Source: JAFAGX01 sp035501575 (lineage in GTDB: Bacteria; Acidobacteriota; Terriglobia; Terriglobales; Acidobacteriaceae). Taken from it: a DNA stretch of 64,000 nt. The stretch covers positions 13,062-77,061 of the forward strand of contig DATJVZ010000319.1 of assembly GCA_035501575.1 (NCBI GenBank). Direction: 5' to 3'. The position numbers and the translations under genes were made by a program. The notes under the pieces are model-generated. The model was given only the letters and a program-made list of their open reading frames with translations. It searched no databases and was not told where the DNA came from. This document shows, in pieces, positions 27,170 to 36,011 of the stretch. Numbering within the stretch: the stretch's first letter is position 1; every line of letters starts with the position of its first letter.

Positions 27170-28612
27170 TCAGTTCAGCTGGCAGATCTTGACCGCGTCG
27201 TTCTGGTAAGGACAATCGAGTCCGCGCACGCCGGGCTGCTCGACAATCACCCAGGAGACCCCGTACTCAGACTCGAGGCGGCGAAGGTCTTGGATCTGAA
27301 ACTGATTCCATTCCGATTGGGCCTGAACCTGCCGCCACCATTCGTCGGCCAGCTCAGGAAACATCGATACTACTCCTGCGTCCTTGATGGCGTCTGCCAT
27401 CCTGCTCCGTTCGGCGACGGCGCGAAAGCCCTGCGCGTCTTCTCGCTTGAGGTCCATGAAGTGGGGGTTCAGCGCAAAGATCGCCGTCGTCGGCGTATGC
27501 TCTCGTACCCAGAGGAAAGCTGCAACCCATGGATTCCTAGGGTGCGAACCGGGCCATTCAAGGTGGGCGCTTGCCGGGAAAATCGAACGCTGCGCGGTAA
27601 ACATGCCGAGCGAGAGCGGAAGCAACAACACGATCCAACCCCAGAGGCGATCCTTCAACAGGTATTCGGTCAATAGTCCGGCGGCGACGAGAAACATGAT
27701 GATGTACAGCAGATAGAGACAACGCATGGGCTGCAGGCGAGCCAGGGCTTCAAAGCGTGGTGGAATGGAGAGAAGGAGAGCGAGCGGTAAGTAGACCAGT
27801 TCGTAAATGACAAGTGCGCGGCACAGCAGGTCGACGGTACGCAACCGCCGAGCGCGCGCCAATTGACTGAACCACCAGAGAATCACCAGCGGAGCCAACG
27901 CTCCCAACCATTCATACCATTGCCAGCGACTCAGATAGTGATAGGGGTGGGTAAGTGCTACCTGATGGTAAGCCTTGGGAGGCGGTGCCAACGACAGCCC
28001 GAACGGCAGCCAAGCGGCGAGCGAAGAGAAGAACTTCGACTCTTGGAGTCCGGCCACCAGAAAGCAATAGGAAATGGCAAACATGGACATCAAAGGGTGG
28101 ATCGTGGCAGCGAGAAGCAGGAAGCCTGCGGCTTGGAGGTACTTCCGGTCAAGCACCCGTACCAGGGCAAAAATTGCCGCAAACGCCGAAAGATTGCGCG
28201 GATTCACGTATTGGTCCATGAGGTAGAGGGCGGTCCCGGCAACCGGCAGGGTCAATAAAGCGGCAATCAGCGCAACCCCTGCCCAGCGAGCCCGGGCATC
28301 GGCAAAGCACCTTCCACTCAGCTCCCAGCAGGCGAGTAAGAAAAGAAAGATAGAGGCCAGGTGCCAGAGGAAGAGTGCGGTCTCTAAGCTCAGGTGGCTA
28401 AGCCGGACGGAACTCGCGATCAGATTGGGAAATAAAGTCGAGTGCGCATGGGCCGCAAAAAATTGGGCATTGAACGGAAACAGCTCTGGATGTAGCAGCT
28501 TTTCTATGCCGGGGACGTAAATCTCGGCGTCTTCGGCCCAAGGATGATAACCATGGATGAAAAGCGCTCCGCAAGTCAGGAGCAAGAGAAACAGAAGGTT
28601 CTTACCCTTCAA
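27170..28612 (-). CDS. Multipass membrane protein of unknown function
   Basis: About 480 residues with roughly ten hydrophobic segments (for example NLLFLLLLTCGALFIHGY, ALFLWHLASIFLFLLACW, WAGVALIAALLTLPVAGTALYL, LLYIIMFLVAAGLL, WGWIVLLLPLSLGMF) and a soluble C-terminal region. It begins with HPWAEDAEIYVPGIEKLLHP after the first helix, a pattern seen in uncharacterised acidobacterial membrane proteins with glycosyltransferase-C-like topology. I cannot assign a function. The start is most likely the TTG at 28612, because AAGGAG lies 8 nt upstream; the frame is open to 28660 but without a good ribosome-binding site there. Confidence 0.65.
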   Translation of the reverse strand: MKGKNLLFLLLLTCGALFIHGYHPWAEDAEIYVPGIEKLLHPELFPFNAQFFAAHAHSTLFPNLIASSVRLSHLSLETALFLWHLASIFLFLLACWELSGRCFADARARWAGVALIAALLTLPVAGTALYLMDQYVNPRNLSAFAAIFALVRVLDRKYLQAAGFLLLAATIHPLMSMFAISYCFLVAGLQESKFFSSLAAWLPFGLSLAPPPKAYHQVALTHPYHYLSRWQWYEWLGALAPLVILWWFSQLARARRLRTVDLLCRALVIYELVYLPLALLLSIPPRFEALARLQPMRCLYLLYIIMFLVAAGLLTEYLLKDRLWGWIVLLLPLSLGMFTAQRSIFPASAHLEWPGSHPRNPWVAAFLWVREHTPTTAIFALNPHFMDLKREDAQGFRAVAERSRMADAIKDAGVVSMFPELADEWWRQVQAQSEWNQFQIQDLRRLESEYGVSWVIVEQPGVRGLDCPYQNDAVKICQLN

Positions 28613-28757
28613 AAAGCCCGCTCCTTGCGAAAGCAGATTGCATGCCCGGGATTGTCCCAATCACCGATTTTCCCATTCTTCGCGAGCGGAAGCTATGGCC
28701 AAGCGATGAAGCCGACGGACTAATCCGGAAGCCGCGAATCCAATCGGCTTTCGCCCG

Positions 28758-31700
28758 CTATTCAACGGCAAGCTTGAAGCTTAGCGTGTGCTTGAGCGTG
28801 CCGCTCGTGGCGGTTACCACGACAGTGGAGGTCCCTACCGCGGTCGGGCTTGAAGGCGGAGTCGGTGAAGTCGTTCCGCCGCCATTGCCGCCCCCACACC
28901 CGATTGCGGTGATCGAAAAGGCACAAATCGTCAGAGCCAGCAAGGTTTCGATCCGACGCCTAGAGCAACCGCCCAGCAGGAAGATGCCGGCAATCCCGAC
29001 TCCCGTGGTTGCGACCCACCAAAAAGGACGTCGAACGGGCGTCATGAGTTGTCCCGTGGTTCCAGTCGTGGTAACGGTCAGGACGGTGGACCCACCGCCT
29101 GTCACGGCTGCCGGCTTGAAGGTGCACTTGGCACCGGCGGGCAGGCCGGAGCAGGAACTCGAACTGAAATTGATAGTTCCGTTGTAGCCATCGAGCGCCG
29201 TAACGGTCAAGGTCAGAGATCCGCTATCCCCTGGACTCTGAATCGTAATGGCCGGCTTGCTCCCGGCCGAGAACTCGAAATCCTTTTGCTGACTAAGCGT
29301 GGTTGAAGAAGAGGTGGACGTGAGGTAGTTGCTATCTCCGCTGTAGGTCGCTGCGACCGCATACGAACCGTTAGTGAGGGCAGAGTCCGCATACGAGGCG
29401 CTCGCCTGGGCGCCTTGTAGTGTGCCGGTTTGCGTGGTAAGTGCCGGCACACCATGGACCGTGACTGGAGTGCCGACCTGAGTGCCATTCACGAAGAAAC
29501 TCACCGTACCGCTCGGTGGCGTGCCACCGCTACTCGTACTGACGGTTGCCGAAAGAACGCTGCCCTGAGCCGCCGCCGCCGTAGAGACCGCGCTGCGGGT
29601 AGCGGCCTGAGTGACCGTCAGACTCACCGGAGACGAGTTGCTGGGGTTAAAGCTAGCGTCTCCCGGGTAATCCGCGGTGATCGTGTGCGCTCCAGGAGAG
29701 AGAGTGTAAAGGCCAGTAGGCGTGCCCCCGTTGGGACTATTTAAGAAGTTCGGAGTGGCGGTGTTGCCTTGGCTGTTGAGGGAGTAAAAGCCAATAAGAT
29801 TCGTCCCGTCCATAAAACTCACCTGTCCGGTGGGTGTACCCTGACTCGATTGGCCGGCAACATCAGCACGCAAATAGACAAAGCTTCCGTAAGGACCTCC
29901 GCTCAAAGGAACGAAATTGAAGCTTTGGTTCAAGGTAAATACGGAAAGAACTGTCGTGCTGGGCTCTTGGGAGACTGTTATCGAAGTGGAATTTGCCGGG
30001 GGGCTAGGCGCAAACGTCCCATCTCCCGAGTACTGCGCCGTAAGCGTGTAGGTGCCGCCCGGCAGAGAAGAGATCGCTTGGTCGGCGGTGCCAGATGCGA
30101 GGGGAAGAACTCCCACTGCAGTCTGTGTCGGGGTGTCGGCCATCAGCGCCACACTGCCGGTCGGCGTGCCCGTACCGCTATTGGGAGCCACCGCGATTTT
30201 CACGGTGACCGACTGGCCGTGGGTGATGGTCGTCGGGCTCACACTGGTGAACGTTGTCGTAGTAGGTTGGAAGGTGATTGAATTCCAGTGGTTCACCAAG
30301 TTGGCGACATTGACCGAGCCGAGTCCGGTTGCCGGATCGTAGCCAACTCCGGCCTGATAGCCGGTGCTCTCTGTCCCACCCTTCAGGGGCACGGCATTGT
30401 TTCCGACCGTGACGTCGTTAAAAATACAAGTACTGGCGGGTAAGATCGAAGTGTTTGAGGCATTGCAGCTCGCAAGCTTCTCGGCGGCCGCCAACTTGTA
30501 AAGCACATAGTCGGCTTGACCTTGGCGACCGTTCATCTTCTGGTCTACCAGGGCCATGATGCCTGCAAAGGATGGCGTCGAAGCGGAGGTCCCCCCAACC
30601 GCCGCAAAATAGATCAAACCCTGCGAATTAGGGATGCAGGATCCCTCGAGACACAACAGATAAGGATCGTGGAGGGCCGCAGTCAGAGAAACGTCGGGCA
30701 GATCCCGGTGTCCGTCATTGGGGATCCCCGTAACCCCCGACTGCCACGTCGTCGGTTTAGGAAAGAACGTACTGTAACCTCCCCCTCCGGCAACAATGTT
30801 TGCGTCTGAACCACACGCGGCTGCCGTGCAGCTTTCATTCCAGACATCCTCTGGAATATAGGAAAGAGCCGACTCCAGGGTGTCCGAATTATTCGTTGAA
30901 CTCCAATATTTGCTGTCCTGCCCGTCTTCGTTGAATATCGTCCCCCCCACGGCAACATTAAAGGGGGTAGCCGCCAGGAGGCTGACGGAGACGGGTCCGA
31001 CGGCAGTCGTTTCACCGGGGTTGTCGCATCCCTCGGCACCCGAGTCCCCCGAGGCAACCAGATAAGTAATCCCCTGTGCGGCCGCCTGTTCTGCCAGGGT
31101 TTCGTAGTACTGCGCAGCGGTGCTGGTGGAGTCGGCCTCGCAACCACCGAAGCTTTCGGTCATGATATCCGCCAAATTGTTGTCGACGATGTACAACTCA
31201 GAAAGGTCAACCCCATCCGTAGTATTGGTGACGGCGGAAACCACAAAATCCACCGTGGCCCCGGGTGCGAGCGATTGGGACCAAGTTACGTCGAGTGTCG
31301 CCTCAGCTTCTTCTCCGCCGCCCAAATCACCGGGGTCAGCGCCATCGACAATGGGGTTGACTTGCACACTAGGGAAGTCAAAGACGCCTGCAAAATCGTT
31401 TACATCTGCACCGCTGTTGAAAAGGTCACTGCGACCGACCACGGCGACAGTTCTCCCCGTGCCGTTGATTCCGGGGTTGGCAGAGAGAAGCGGGTTGACG
31501 TTATAGATCTTCCAGTAATCCGCTGGTGCTAGCGCGTGCACTGGAGGTGTTCCAGGAAATGTCACCTTGGGCGCTTTTCCGGCACCCTGCGGTTCGAGCT
31601 TCGCTGGAATCTTCTGCTCCGCGACGTGAATCATCGGCCGCTTGAGGAAATTGTGCAGGGTATGCACACCGGCAACCACCGAGGTTAGCGCCGTGGGAAT

Positions 31701-32243
31701 GTCCGGGTCATTGGCGTTGGCCCAGTGCTCCTCGCCGTTCACCATGTACTTGCGAATGGCCGTGTGAAATGCCTCTTGCACCTGGGCCGCGTTGCCCGAA
31801 AACTCAATCACATTGCGGCCCTGGGCGATCTTGGCAATCTGGAATCCGTGCGTCTGCAACCAGGACGTCACAATTTGGATATCGTGGTCGTTCGGACCAA
31901 ACTGCTGGCCAAACTCCTCCGGAGTGAGCCACTTGTGGTAGTGCGGCGAAGCTTTGTCCTGTTGATTGTCGAGCAGGGTTTCGAGTGCTGCCTCTTGCTC
32001 TGGGCTGCGCTTCAGCACTAACAGCATGCGGTTCATCGGCAGATCGGGTGGGGCCGGTCCGCGATCGAATTGTGGTCGAGCCAAACGCTGGACGTTCCCT
32101 TTTAACACCGTCCGTTGGGTCTCATTTACTCTGTGGACGATACGCGAGGGCACAATCGGCGATTCGCCATATACAAGACAAGAAAGAAGAAGACATGGAG
32201 TAATGCGCCCGGCTTTACAAATGCTCGAAATCCAGGCTTCCAC
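28758..32243 (-). CDS. S53 (sedolisin/kumamolisin) peptidase with Ig-like repeats and C-terminal membrane anchor
   Basis: 1161 residues, starting at a GTG (32243). Signal peptide, then a pro-kumamolisin activation domain (DNQQDKASPHYHKWLTPEEFGQQFGP). The S53 catalytic domain follows, with Glu and Asp in EAEATLDVTWSQ, the nucleophile Ser in GGTSASTP, and the calcium-site end DPATGLGSVNV. Several Big_3-type Ig-like domains come next (GTPTGSVALM, GTPTGQVSFMDG, GTPPSGTVSFFVNG each mark one). The end has two hydrophobic segments (WWVATTGVGIAGIFLLGG and LLALTICAFSITAIG) separated by CSRRR, a sorting/anchor-like arrangement. It is a secreted acid-type protease, probably held at the cell surface and self-activated by removal of the prodomain. 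Confidence 0.92.
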   Translation of the reverse strand: MEAWISSICKAGRITPCLLLSCLVYGESPIVPSRIVHRVNETQRTVLKGNVQRLARPQFDRGPAPPDLPMNRMLLVLKRSPEQEAALETLLDNQQDKASPHYHKWLTPEEFGQQFGPNDHDIQIVTSWLQTHGFQIAKIAQGRNVIEFSGNAAQVQEAFHTAIRKYMVNGEEHWANANDPDIPTALTSVVAGVHTLHNFLKRPMIHVAEQKIPAKLEPQGAGKAPKVTFPGTPPVHALAPADYWKIYNVNPLLSANPGINGTGRTVAVVGRSDLFNSGADVNDFAGVFDFPSVQVNPIVDGADPGDLGGGEEAEATLDVTWSQSLAPGATVDFVVSAVTNTTDGVDLSELYIVDNNLADIMTESFGGCEADSTSTAAQYYETLAEQAAAQGITYLVASGDSGAEGCDNPGETTAVGPVSVSLLAATPFNVAVGGTIFNEDGQDSKYWSSTNNSDTLESALSYIPEDVWNESCTAAACGSDANIVAGGGGYSTFFPKPTTWQSGVTGIPNDGHRDLPDVSLTAALHDPYLLCLEGSCIPNSQGLIYFAAVGGTSASTPSFAGIMALVDQKMNGRQGQADYVLYKLAAAEKLASCNASNTSILPASTCIFNDVTVGNNAVPLKGGTESTGYQAGVGYDPATGLGSVNVANLVNHWNSITFQPTTTTFTSVSPTTITHGQSVTVKIAVAPNSGTGTPTGSVALMADTPTQTAVGVLPLASGTADQAISSLPGGTYTLTAQYSGDGTFAPSPPANSTSITVSQEPSTTVLSVFTLNQSFNFVPLSGGPYGSFVYLRADVAGQSSQGTPTGQVSFMDGTNLIGFYSLNSQGNTATPNFLNSPNGGTPTGLYTLSPGAHTITADYPGDASFNPSNSSPVSLTVTQAATRSAVSTAAAAQGSVLSATVSTSSGGTPPSGTVSFFVNGTQVGTPVTVHGVPALTTQTGTLQGAQASASYADSALTNGSYAVAATYSGDSNYLTSTSSSTTLSQQKDFEFSAGSKPAITIQSPGDSGSLTLTVTALDGYNGTINFSSSSCSGLPAGAKCTFKPAAVTGGGSTVLTVTTTGTTGQLMTPVRRPFWWVATTGVGIAGIFLLGGCSRRRIETLLALTICAFSITAIGCGGGNGGGTTSPTPPSSPTAVGTSTVVVTATSGTLKHTLSFKLAVE

Positions 32244-32463
32244 GGAACTCTCCCGAAGCTATCTACCGACCAACCGCTGCCCCGACCGCTTCCCCGGCGT
32301 CCTGGACGCGCTTCCGTCGTTAGAGGATACCGTGGTCAACGGCTGGAATGGATCATAACTTAAATCCTGAGGTGCGGGGGGTTACCTGCGTTCATACAAC
32401 CCCTCTCGGAGCTAATTGACTTTCGGCTCAACCGGGTAGAGAGGCGGGTTCAAAATCAACCCC
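32244..32463. other. Intergenic region upstream of the S53 gene
   Basis: Lies between the S53 start and the terminator of the Tat-RidA gene. It must hold the S53 promoter on the minus strand. I see no gene and no strong dyad. Confidence 0.4.
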
Positions 32464-32503
32464 AAAAAAAAGCGCCCCTTGACCCCATATGGGTCATGGG
32501 ACG
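32464..32503 (-). terminator. Rho-independent terminator downstream of the RidA-like gene
   Basis: On the minus strand, CGTCCC and TGACCC pair with GGGTCA and GGGGCG around an ATATG loop, with one A-A mismatch, followed by C and eight T. It sits 170 bp beyond the RidA-like stop; the stretch in between (32504-32672) shows no gene. Confidence 0.8.
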
Positions 32504-32672
32504 CCTGAACAGCCCTCCCCCAGAACTGCTCAAAGACACGATACCGAGGACCGTAAGAGCCGTAAATCCCCCGGTTGTGCCACCCGATAGCACCACCTGG
32601 CCATCGAGTCGCAGGCCGAGCGAACAGTGGAGTGGATGTGCCGACGAATGGGGGCGAGTTCGTAATCCCCAC

Positions 32673-33167
32673 TTATTTCTTGACCAGGGCGGCGATGCAG
32701 TTGATCTCCACCAAGGAATTTCCCGGCAGTGCGGCCACGGCGACGGTGGTGCGGGCCGGGCCGCCATTCGGAAAGTAGCTCTTAAAAACCTGGTTCATAC
32801 CGTCGTAGTACTTAATGTCGGCGAGGAAGACCGTGAGCTGAAGAATGCTGTCCACGGTGCCGCCGCCGGTCTCAACCAGCTTCTTCACGTTGTCCATCAC
32901 GATGGTCGTGTGATGTCCAATTTCGAATTGCTCTGCAGGACCGGTATCGTGTGCCCCTTGCCCAGCCACGTAGATCAGGCCATTGTGAATCACGATCGGC
33001 GTGATCATCTGTTTTCCATCGGCGGGCTTTCCATCGCTGTTGAGCTTACGGATGTCCTGATCCGCTTTCGCGTCCGAGGTGCCGGCCAGTGCGGATCCGC
33101 TGAGACCAGCGGCGAGTGCGGCTAACCGAGCGGCGAAGTTTCTGCGCGTGAATGGTCCGAAATTCAT
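32673..33167 (-). CDS. RidA-family protein with a Tat signal
   Basis: 164 residues. The C-terminal 130 are a RidA/YjgF/UK114 domain (NGLIYVAGQGAHDTG, NVKKLVETGGGTVDSILQLTVFLADIKYYDGMNQVFKSYFP, PARTTVAVAALPGNSLVEINCIAA), with the conserved Arg in GGPARTTVAV and the Glu in LVEINCIA that bind the imine substrate in true RidA deaminases. Unusually, the N-terminus is MNFGPFTRRNFAARLAALAAG, a twin-arginine export signal ending at an Ala-x-Ala-like site. Most RidA proteins are cytosolic, so export is notable. It would hydrolyse reactive enamines/imines or bind small ligands in the periplasm. SD GGGGGAG lies just before the ATG. Confidence 0.85.
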   Translation of the reverse strand: MNFGPFTRRNFAARLAALAAGLSGSALAGTSDAKADQDIRKLNSDGKPADGKQMITPIVIHNGLIYVAGQGAHDTGPAEQFEIGHHTTIVMDNVKKLVETGGGTVDSILQLTVFLADIKYYDGMNQVFKSYFPNGGPARTTVAVAALPGNSLVEINCIAALVKK

Positions 33168-33249
33168 AACTCCCCCTGTTCGAAAGTGGTCGGAGTCTAA
33201 CGCAATGTCGAAAACACGGTCAATGGCAAAAGCAACGATTATGTCTAAC

Positions 33250-33278
33250 TCAGCTGAAGAGCGCGACAGCTCAGCTGA
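33250..33278. promoter_or_regulatory. Two tandem palindromes TCAGCTGA, 21 bp apart
   Basis: The self-complementary octamer TCAGCTGA occurs at 33250-33257 and 33271-33278, both preceded by C. The centre-to-centre distance is two helical turns, as expected for cooperative binding of two dimers on one face of DNA. It lies 83-111 bp upstream of the Tat-RidA start and is the only notable thing in the 298-bp gap 33168-33465. No protein is known to me for this site. Confidence 0.35.
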
Positions 33279-33465
33279 CCTACGGGTCGATTTTGAGCCG
33301 CATGTGGTCGAAACCGCGCTTCGTAGCCAGGCTCACTTCTCTCTGATCCGCACCAGAACGACCCCGTGGCCGGATACGAAGTCGCTGAAACTATCTTCGG
33401 AGGTGCCGCGGTCTCCTGCTTGAGCCAGATGTCACGGACACCGTGATCGTCCACCGCGCGACCCC

Positions 33466-35076
33466 TCAGCTTCGCCCTTCGGAAAGCGGCTTCTTGCTCA
33501 TTTGGCCGTCCACCATACGCCAGATTTCGAGTGGATTGTCATCCTGCAGTTCCGGCGGCAAGGCGGAGTCGGGAAAGCCTTGATAACAGACCGGGCGGCA
33601 GAACCTGAAAATCGCCGCACTGCCTACGGAGGTCGAGCGCCCGTCGGAAGTCGATGGGTAAGGTCCTCCGTGCACCATGGCGTGACAAACTTCCACTCCG
33701 GTCGGAAAACCATTGAAGATCAATCGCCCGACTTTCTGCTCAAGGATGGACAGCAAATCACGGAAATTGCTGAGATCCTGATCCGTGCCATGAATGGTCG
33801 CGGTCAAATGCCCTTCGAGGTGCTGAGCCACTCTGAGCAGCTCATCATGAGTAGAGTGGCGAACCAATAAGGTAGAAGGACCGAATATCTCCCCAGCCAG
33901 ATCAGGCCCGTTGAGGAAGGAATGCGCATCGGTCTCGAACACCACCGCCCTGGCAGCGTAACTCGCCCCCTGAGCCAAACCAGCCTCCCCCGCAACCACG
34001 GCAACGTCGTTTCTGGTTTTACGGTTGTCCACCGAAGAGCAATAGGCTGAGCGAATACCGGAGGTCAGCAGGGTGAAAGCGCCGCTGCTCTCAACCAGGC
34101 CCCGCAGCCGGTCGCGAAAGGCACCGACCTCGGCGCCCTCCGGTAGGACAACAATGCCCGGTTTGGTACAAAACTGGCCGGCTCCCAGGGTAAACGAGGC
34201 ATACAATCCGCTTGCGATCTTGTCGAGATGCTGGCGCAACGCTTCGGGGAGCACAAACACGGGATTGGTGCTGCTCATCTCGCCGAAGAATGGAATTGGC
34301 TCAGGACGAGAGGCAGCGATGTCCATCAGCACCCTGCCCGCCGCGCGAGAACCAGTGAATCCGACAGCCTTGAGCAGGGGATGTCGCAGCAGCGCAACTC
34401 CCGCTTGCGTGCCACGGTCCAACAGCAAAGAAAAGACGCCCCCGGGCAATCCCGCTTCACGGATTGCGTCGGTGATTGCATGCCCGACCAATTCGCTGGT
34501 ACCGGGATGAGCGGGATGTCCTTTTACGATCACCGGATTGCCGGCCGCCAAGGCGGAGGCGGTATCGCCACCGGCAACCGAAAAAGCCAAAGGAAAATTG
34601 CTCGCGCCAAAGATCGCAATCGGTCCCAGCGGACGCAGCAGGGAGCGAATATCAGGTTTCGGAAGCGGCTGTCGAGCCGGGTTGGCCCGATCGACACGGG
34701 CCATCACCCACGATCCTTCTTCGACGACTTCGGCGAACAACCGCAGCTGGTTGGCCGTGCGGGCCAACTCGCTTTCTAGACGGGGCTTGGGGAGGGCAGT
34801 TTCGAGCTCGGCGCGTTCCACAACTTCCTGGGCAATCGACTCAATCCTGAGCGCGATCTGGCGAAGAAATCGGCCTTTGTCGCGGCCTGAGACCCGACCG
34901 TAGGCCGCGAACGCCTGCTGGGCGAGCTCGACTGCCCGCGAAACTTCCTCCGGCGTGGCGGAAAAGAAATCGGGAGCCAGGGGCTCCCCCGAGGCAGGAT
35001 TCAGGCCGCGGAATGCCTCCTCCCTGCCCTTGCCCGATTGTCCTCCGATGATTGAGCGTCCCACGAGTCCCGGCAT
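33466..35076 (-). CDS. Aldehyde dehydrogenase, probably alpha-ketoglutarate semialdehyde dehydrogenase
   Basis: 536 residues of the 2,5-dioxovalerate/KGSA dehydrogenase type. It has IIGGQSGKGREEAFRGLNPASGEPL at the start, the NAD-binding FGASNFPLAFSVAGGDTASALAAGNPVIVKGHPAHPGTSE, the catalytic Glu region PIPFFGEMSSTNPVFVLPE, and the nucleophilic Cys in GAGQFCTKPG. It is the last gene of the hydroxyproline operon (11 bp after the deaminase), where it would oxidise 2-oxoglutarate semialdehyde to 2-oxoglutarate. The assignment rests on family length and operon context. Confidence 0.88.
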   Translation of the reverse strand: MPGLVGRSIIGGQSGKGREEAFRGLNPASGEPLAPDFFSATPEEVSRAVELAQQAFAAYGRVSGRDKGRFLRQIALRIESIAQEVVERAELETALPKPRLESELARTANQLRLFAEVVEEGSWVMARVDRANPARQPLPKPDIRSLLRPLGPIAIFGASNFPLAFSVAGGDTASALAAGNPVIVKGHPAHPGTSELVGHAITDAIREAGLPGGVFSLLLDRGTQAGVALLRHPLLKAVGFTGSRAAGRVLMDIAASRPEPIPFFGEMSSTNPVFVLPEALRQHLDKIASGLYASFTLGAGQFCTKPGIVVLPEGAEVGAFRDRLRGLVESSGAFTLLTSGIRSAYCSSVDNRKTRNDVAVVAGEAGLAQGASYAARAVVFETDAHSFLNGPDLAGEIFGPSTLLVRHSTHDELLRVAQHLEGHLTATIHGTDQDLSNFRDLLSILEQKVGRLIFNGFPTGVEVCHAMVHGGPYPSTSDGRSTSVGSAAIFRFCRPVCYQGFPDSALPPELQDDNPLEIWRMVDGQMSKKPLSEGRS

Positions 35077-35087
35077 ACGTCTGAGAT

Positions 35088-36011
35088 TTACTTGGTGACG
35101 GGCGCAACATCGCGGTTCTCGGCTACCGGCCGATTCCGCAGGGCAGCGCGAATCAACGTTTGCGTCTCCTCCAGTTCCCTACCCTCCAACTCCAGCCGTG
35201 GCGGACGTACGCGAGGATTGCCCATACCCGCTTCCGCCTGTACCAGCTTAATCAGCTGAACGAATTTAGGAACGGTGTCCATACGAAGCAAGGGGAGAAA
35301 CCAACGATACAAGGCGAAGGCCTTCTCCCGCTCCCCGTTCCGCGCCAGATTGAACAGATCGACCGACTCTCGTGGCAGTGCATTGGCGAGCCCCGCGACC
35401 CATCCCGTCGCCCCGACTCCGATGCCTTCCACAATGGCGTCGTCCACCCCCACAAACACGTCGATTTCATCGCCCAGTAAGGCCCGAATGGCGGAGACTC
35501 GCCTGACATCCATGCTCGATTCCTTGAGGGCGTCAAGATTTTCGTGTTCCTGGGCCAACTCCCGAATCTGCTGGGGAAGAAAATCCGTACTGTAGGCAAC
35601 CGGATTGTTGTACAGCATGCAGGAGAGAGGTGTGGCCCTGAGCACCGCGCCCACGTGAGCTTTCATTTCTCGCCAATCCCCTACGTAGACATAGGGTGGC
35701 AGGATCATGAGTGCATCGCAGCCTAGGTCGGCAGCTGCTTTCGCCAGCGCGACCGCCTCGGAGGTGGAAGGCGCAGAGATCGCGGCCACGGTCGGCGCCC
35801 TTCCCCCTACGGCGGCAGAACAGGTGCGCAGGATTTCAAGTTTCTCTTGGTGCTTGAGAGTCGCGGCCTCGCCCAGAGAACCGAGGACTATGACACCCGC
35901 ACAACCATGATCCAGCAGCCAGCGGCAGTGCCGGACCATGAACCCGCAATCCACGCTGTAATTCGGGTCGAAGCAAGTTGTGATTGCCGGCATTACACCC
36001 TTCCAGTTCAT
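35088..36011 (-). CDS. DapA-family lyase, probable pyrroline-4-hydroxy-2-carboxylate deaminase
   Basis: A 307-residue TIM-barrel protein of the dihydrodipicolinate synthase/N-acetylneuraminate lyase family. The Schiff-base Lys163 lies in LDALKESSMDVRR and Tyr134 in MLYNNPVAYS; GSLGEAATL matches the carboxylate-binding loop. In bacteria that degrade 4-hydroxyproline a DapA paralogue dehydrates and deaminates pyrroline-4-hydroxy-2-carboxylate to 2-oxoglutarate semialdehyde, and its position here between dehydrogenase subunits and the aldehyde dehydrogenase supports this role. It overlaps the preceding gene by 4 bp (ATGA). Confidence 0.85.
   Translation of the reverse strand: MNWKGVMPAITTCFDPNYSVDCGFMVRHCRWLLDHGCAGVIVLGSLGEAATLKHQEKLEILRTCSAAVGGRAPTVAAISAPSTSEAVALAKAAADLGCDALMILPPYVYVGDWREMKAHVGAVLRATPLSCMLYNNPVAYSTDFLPQQIRELAQEHENLDALKESSMDVRRVSAIRALLGDEIDVFVGVDDAIVEGIGVGATGWVAGLANALPRESVDLFNLARNGEREKAFALYRWFLPLLRMDTVPKFVQLIKLVQAEAGMGNPRVRPPRLELEGRELEETQTLIRAALRNRPVAENRDVAPVTK

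Noticed and set aside
32412..32672. 86-residue open frame downstream of the RidA gene
   Set aside because: Runs across the terminator hairpin and has no recognisable domain.
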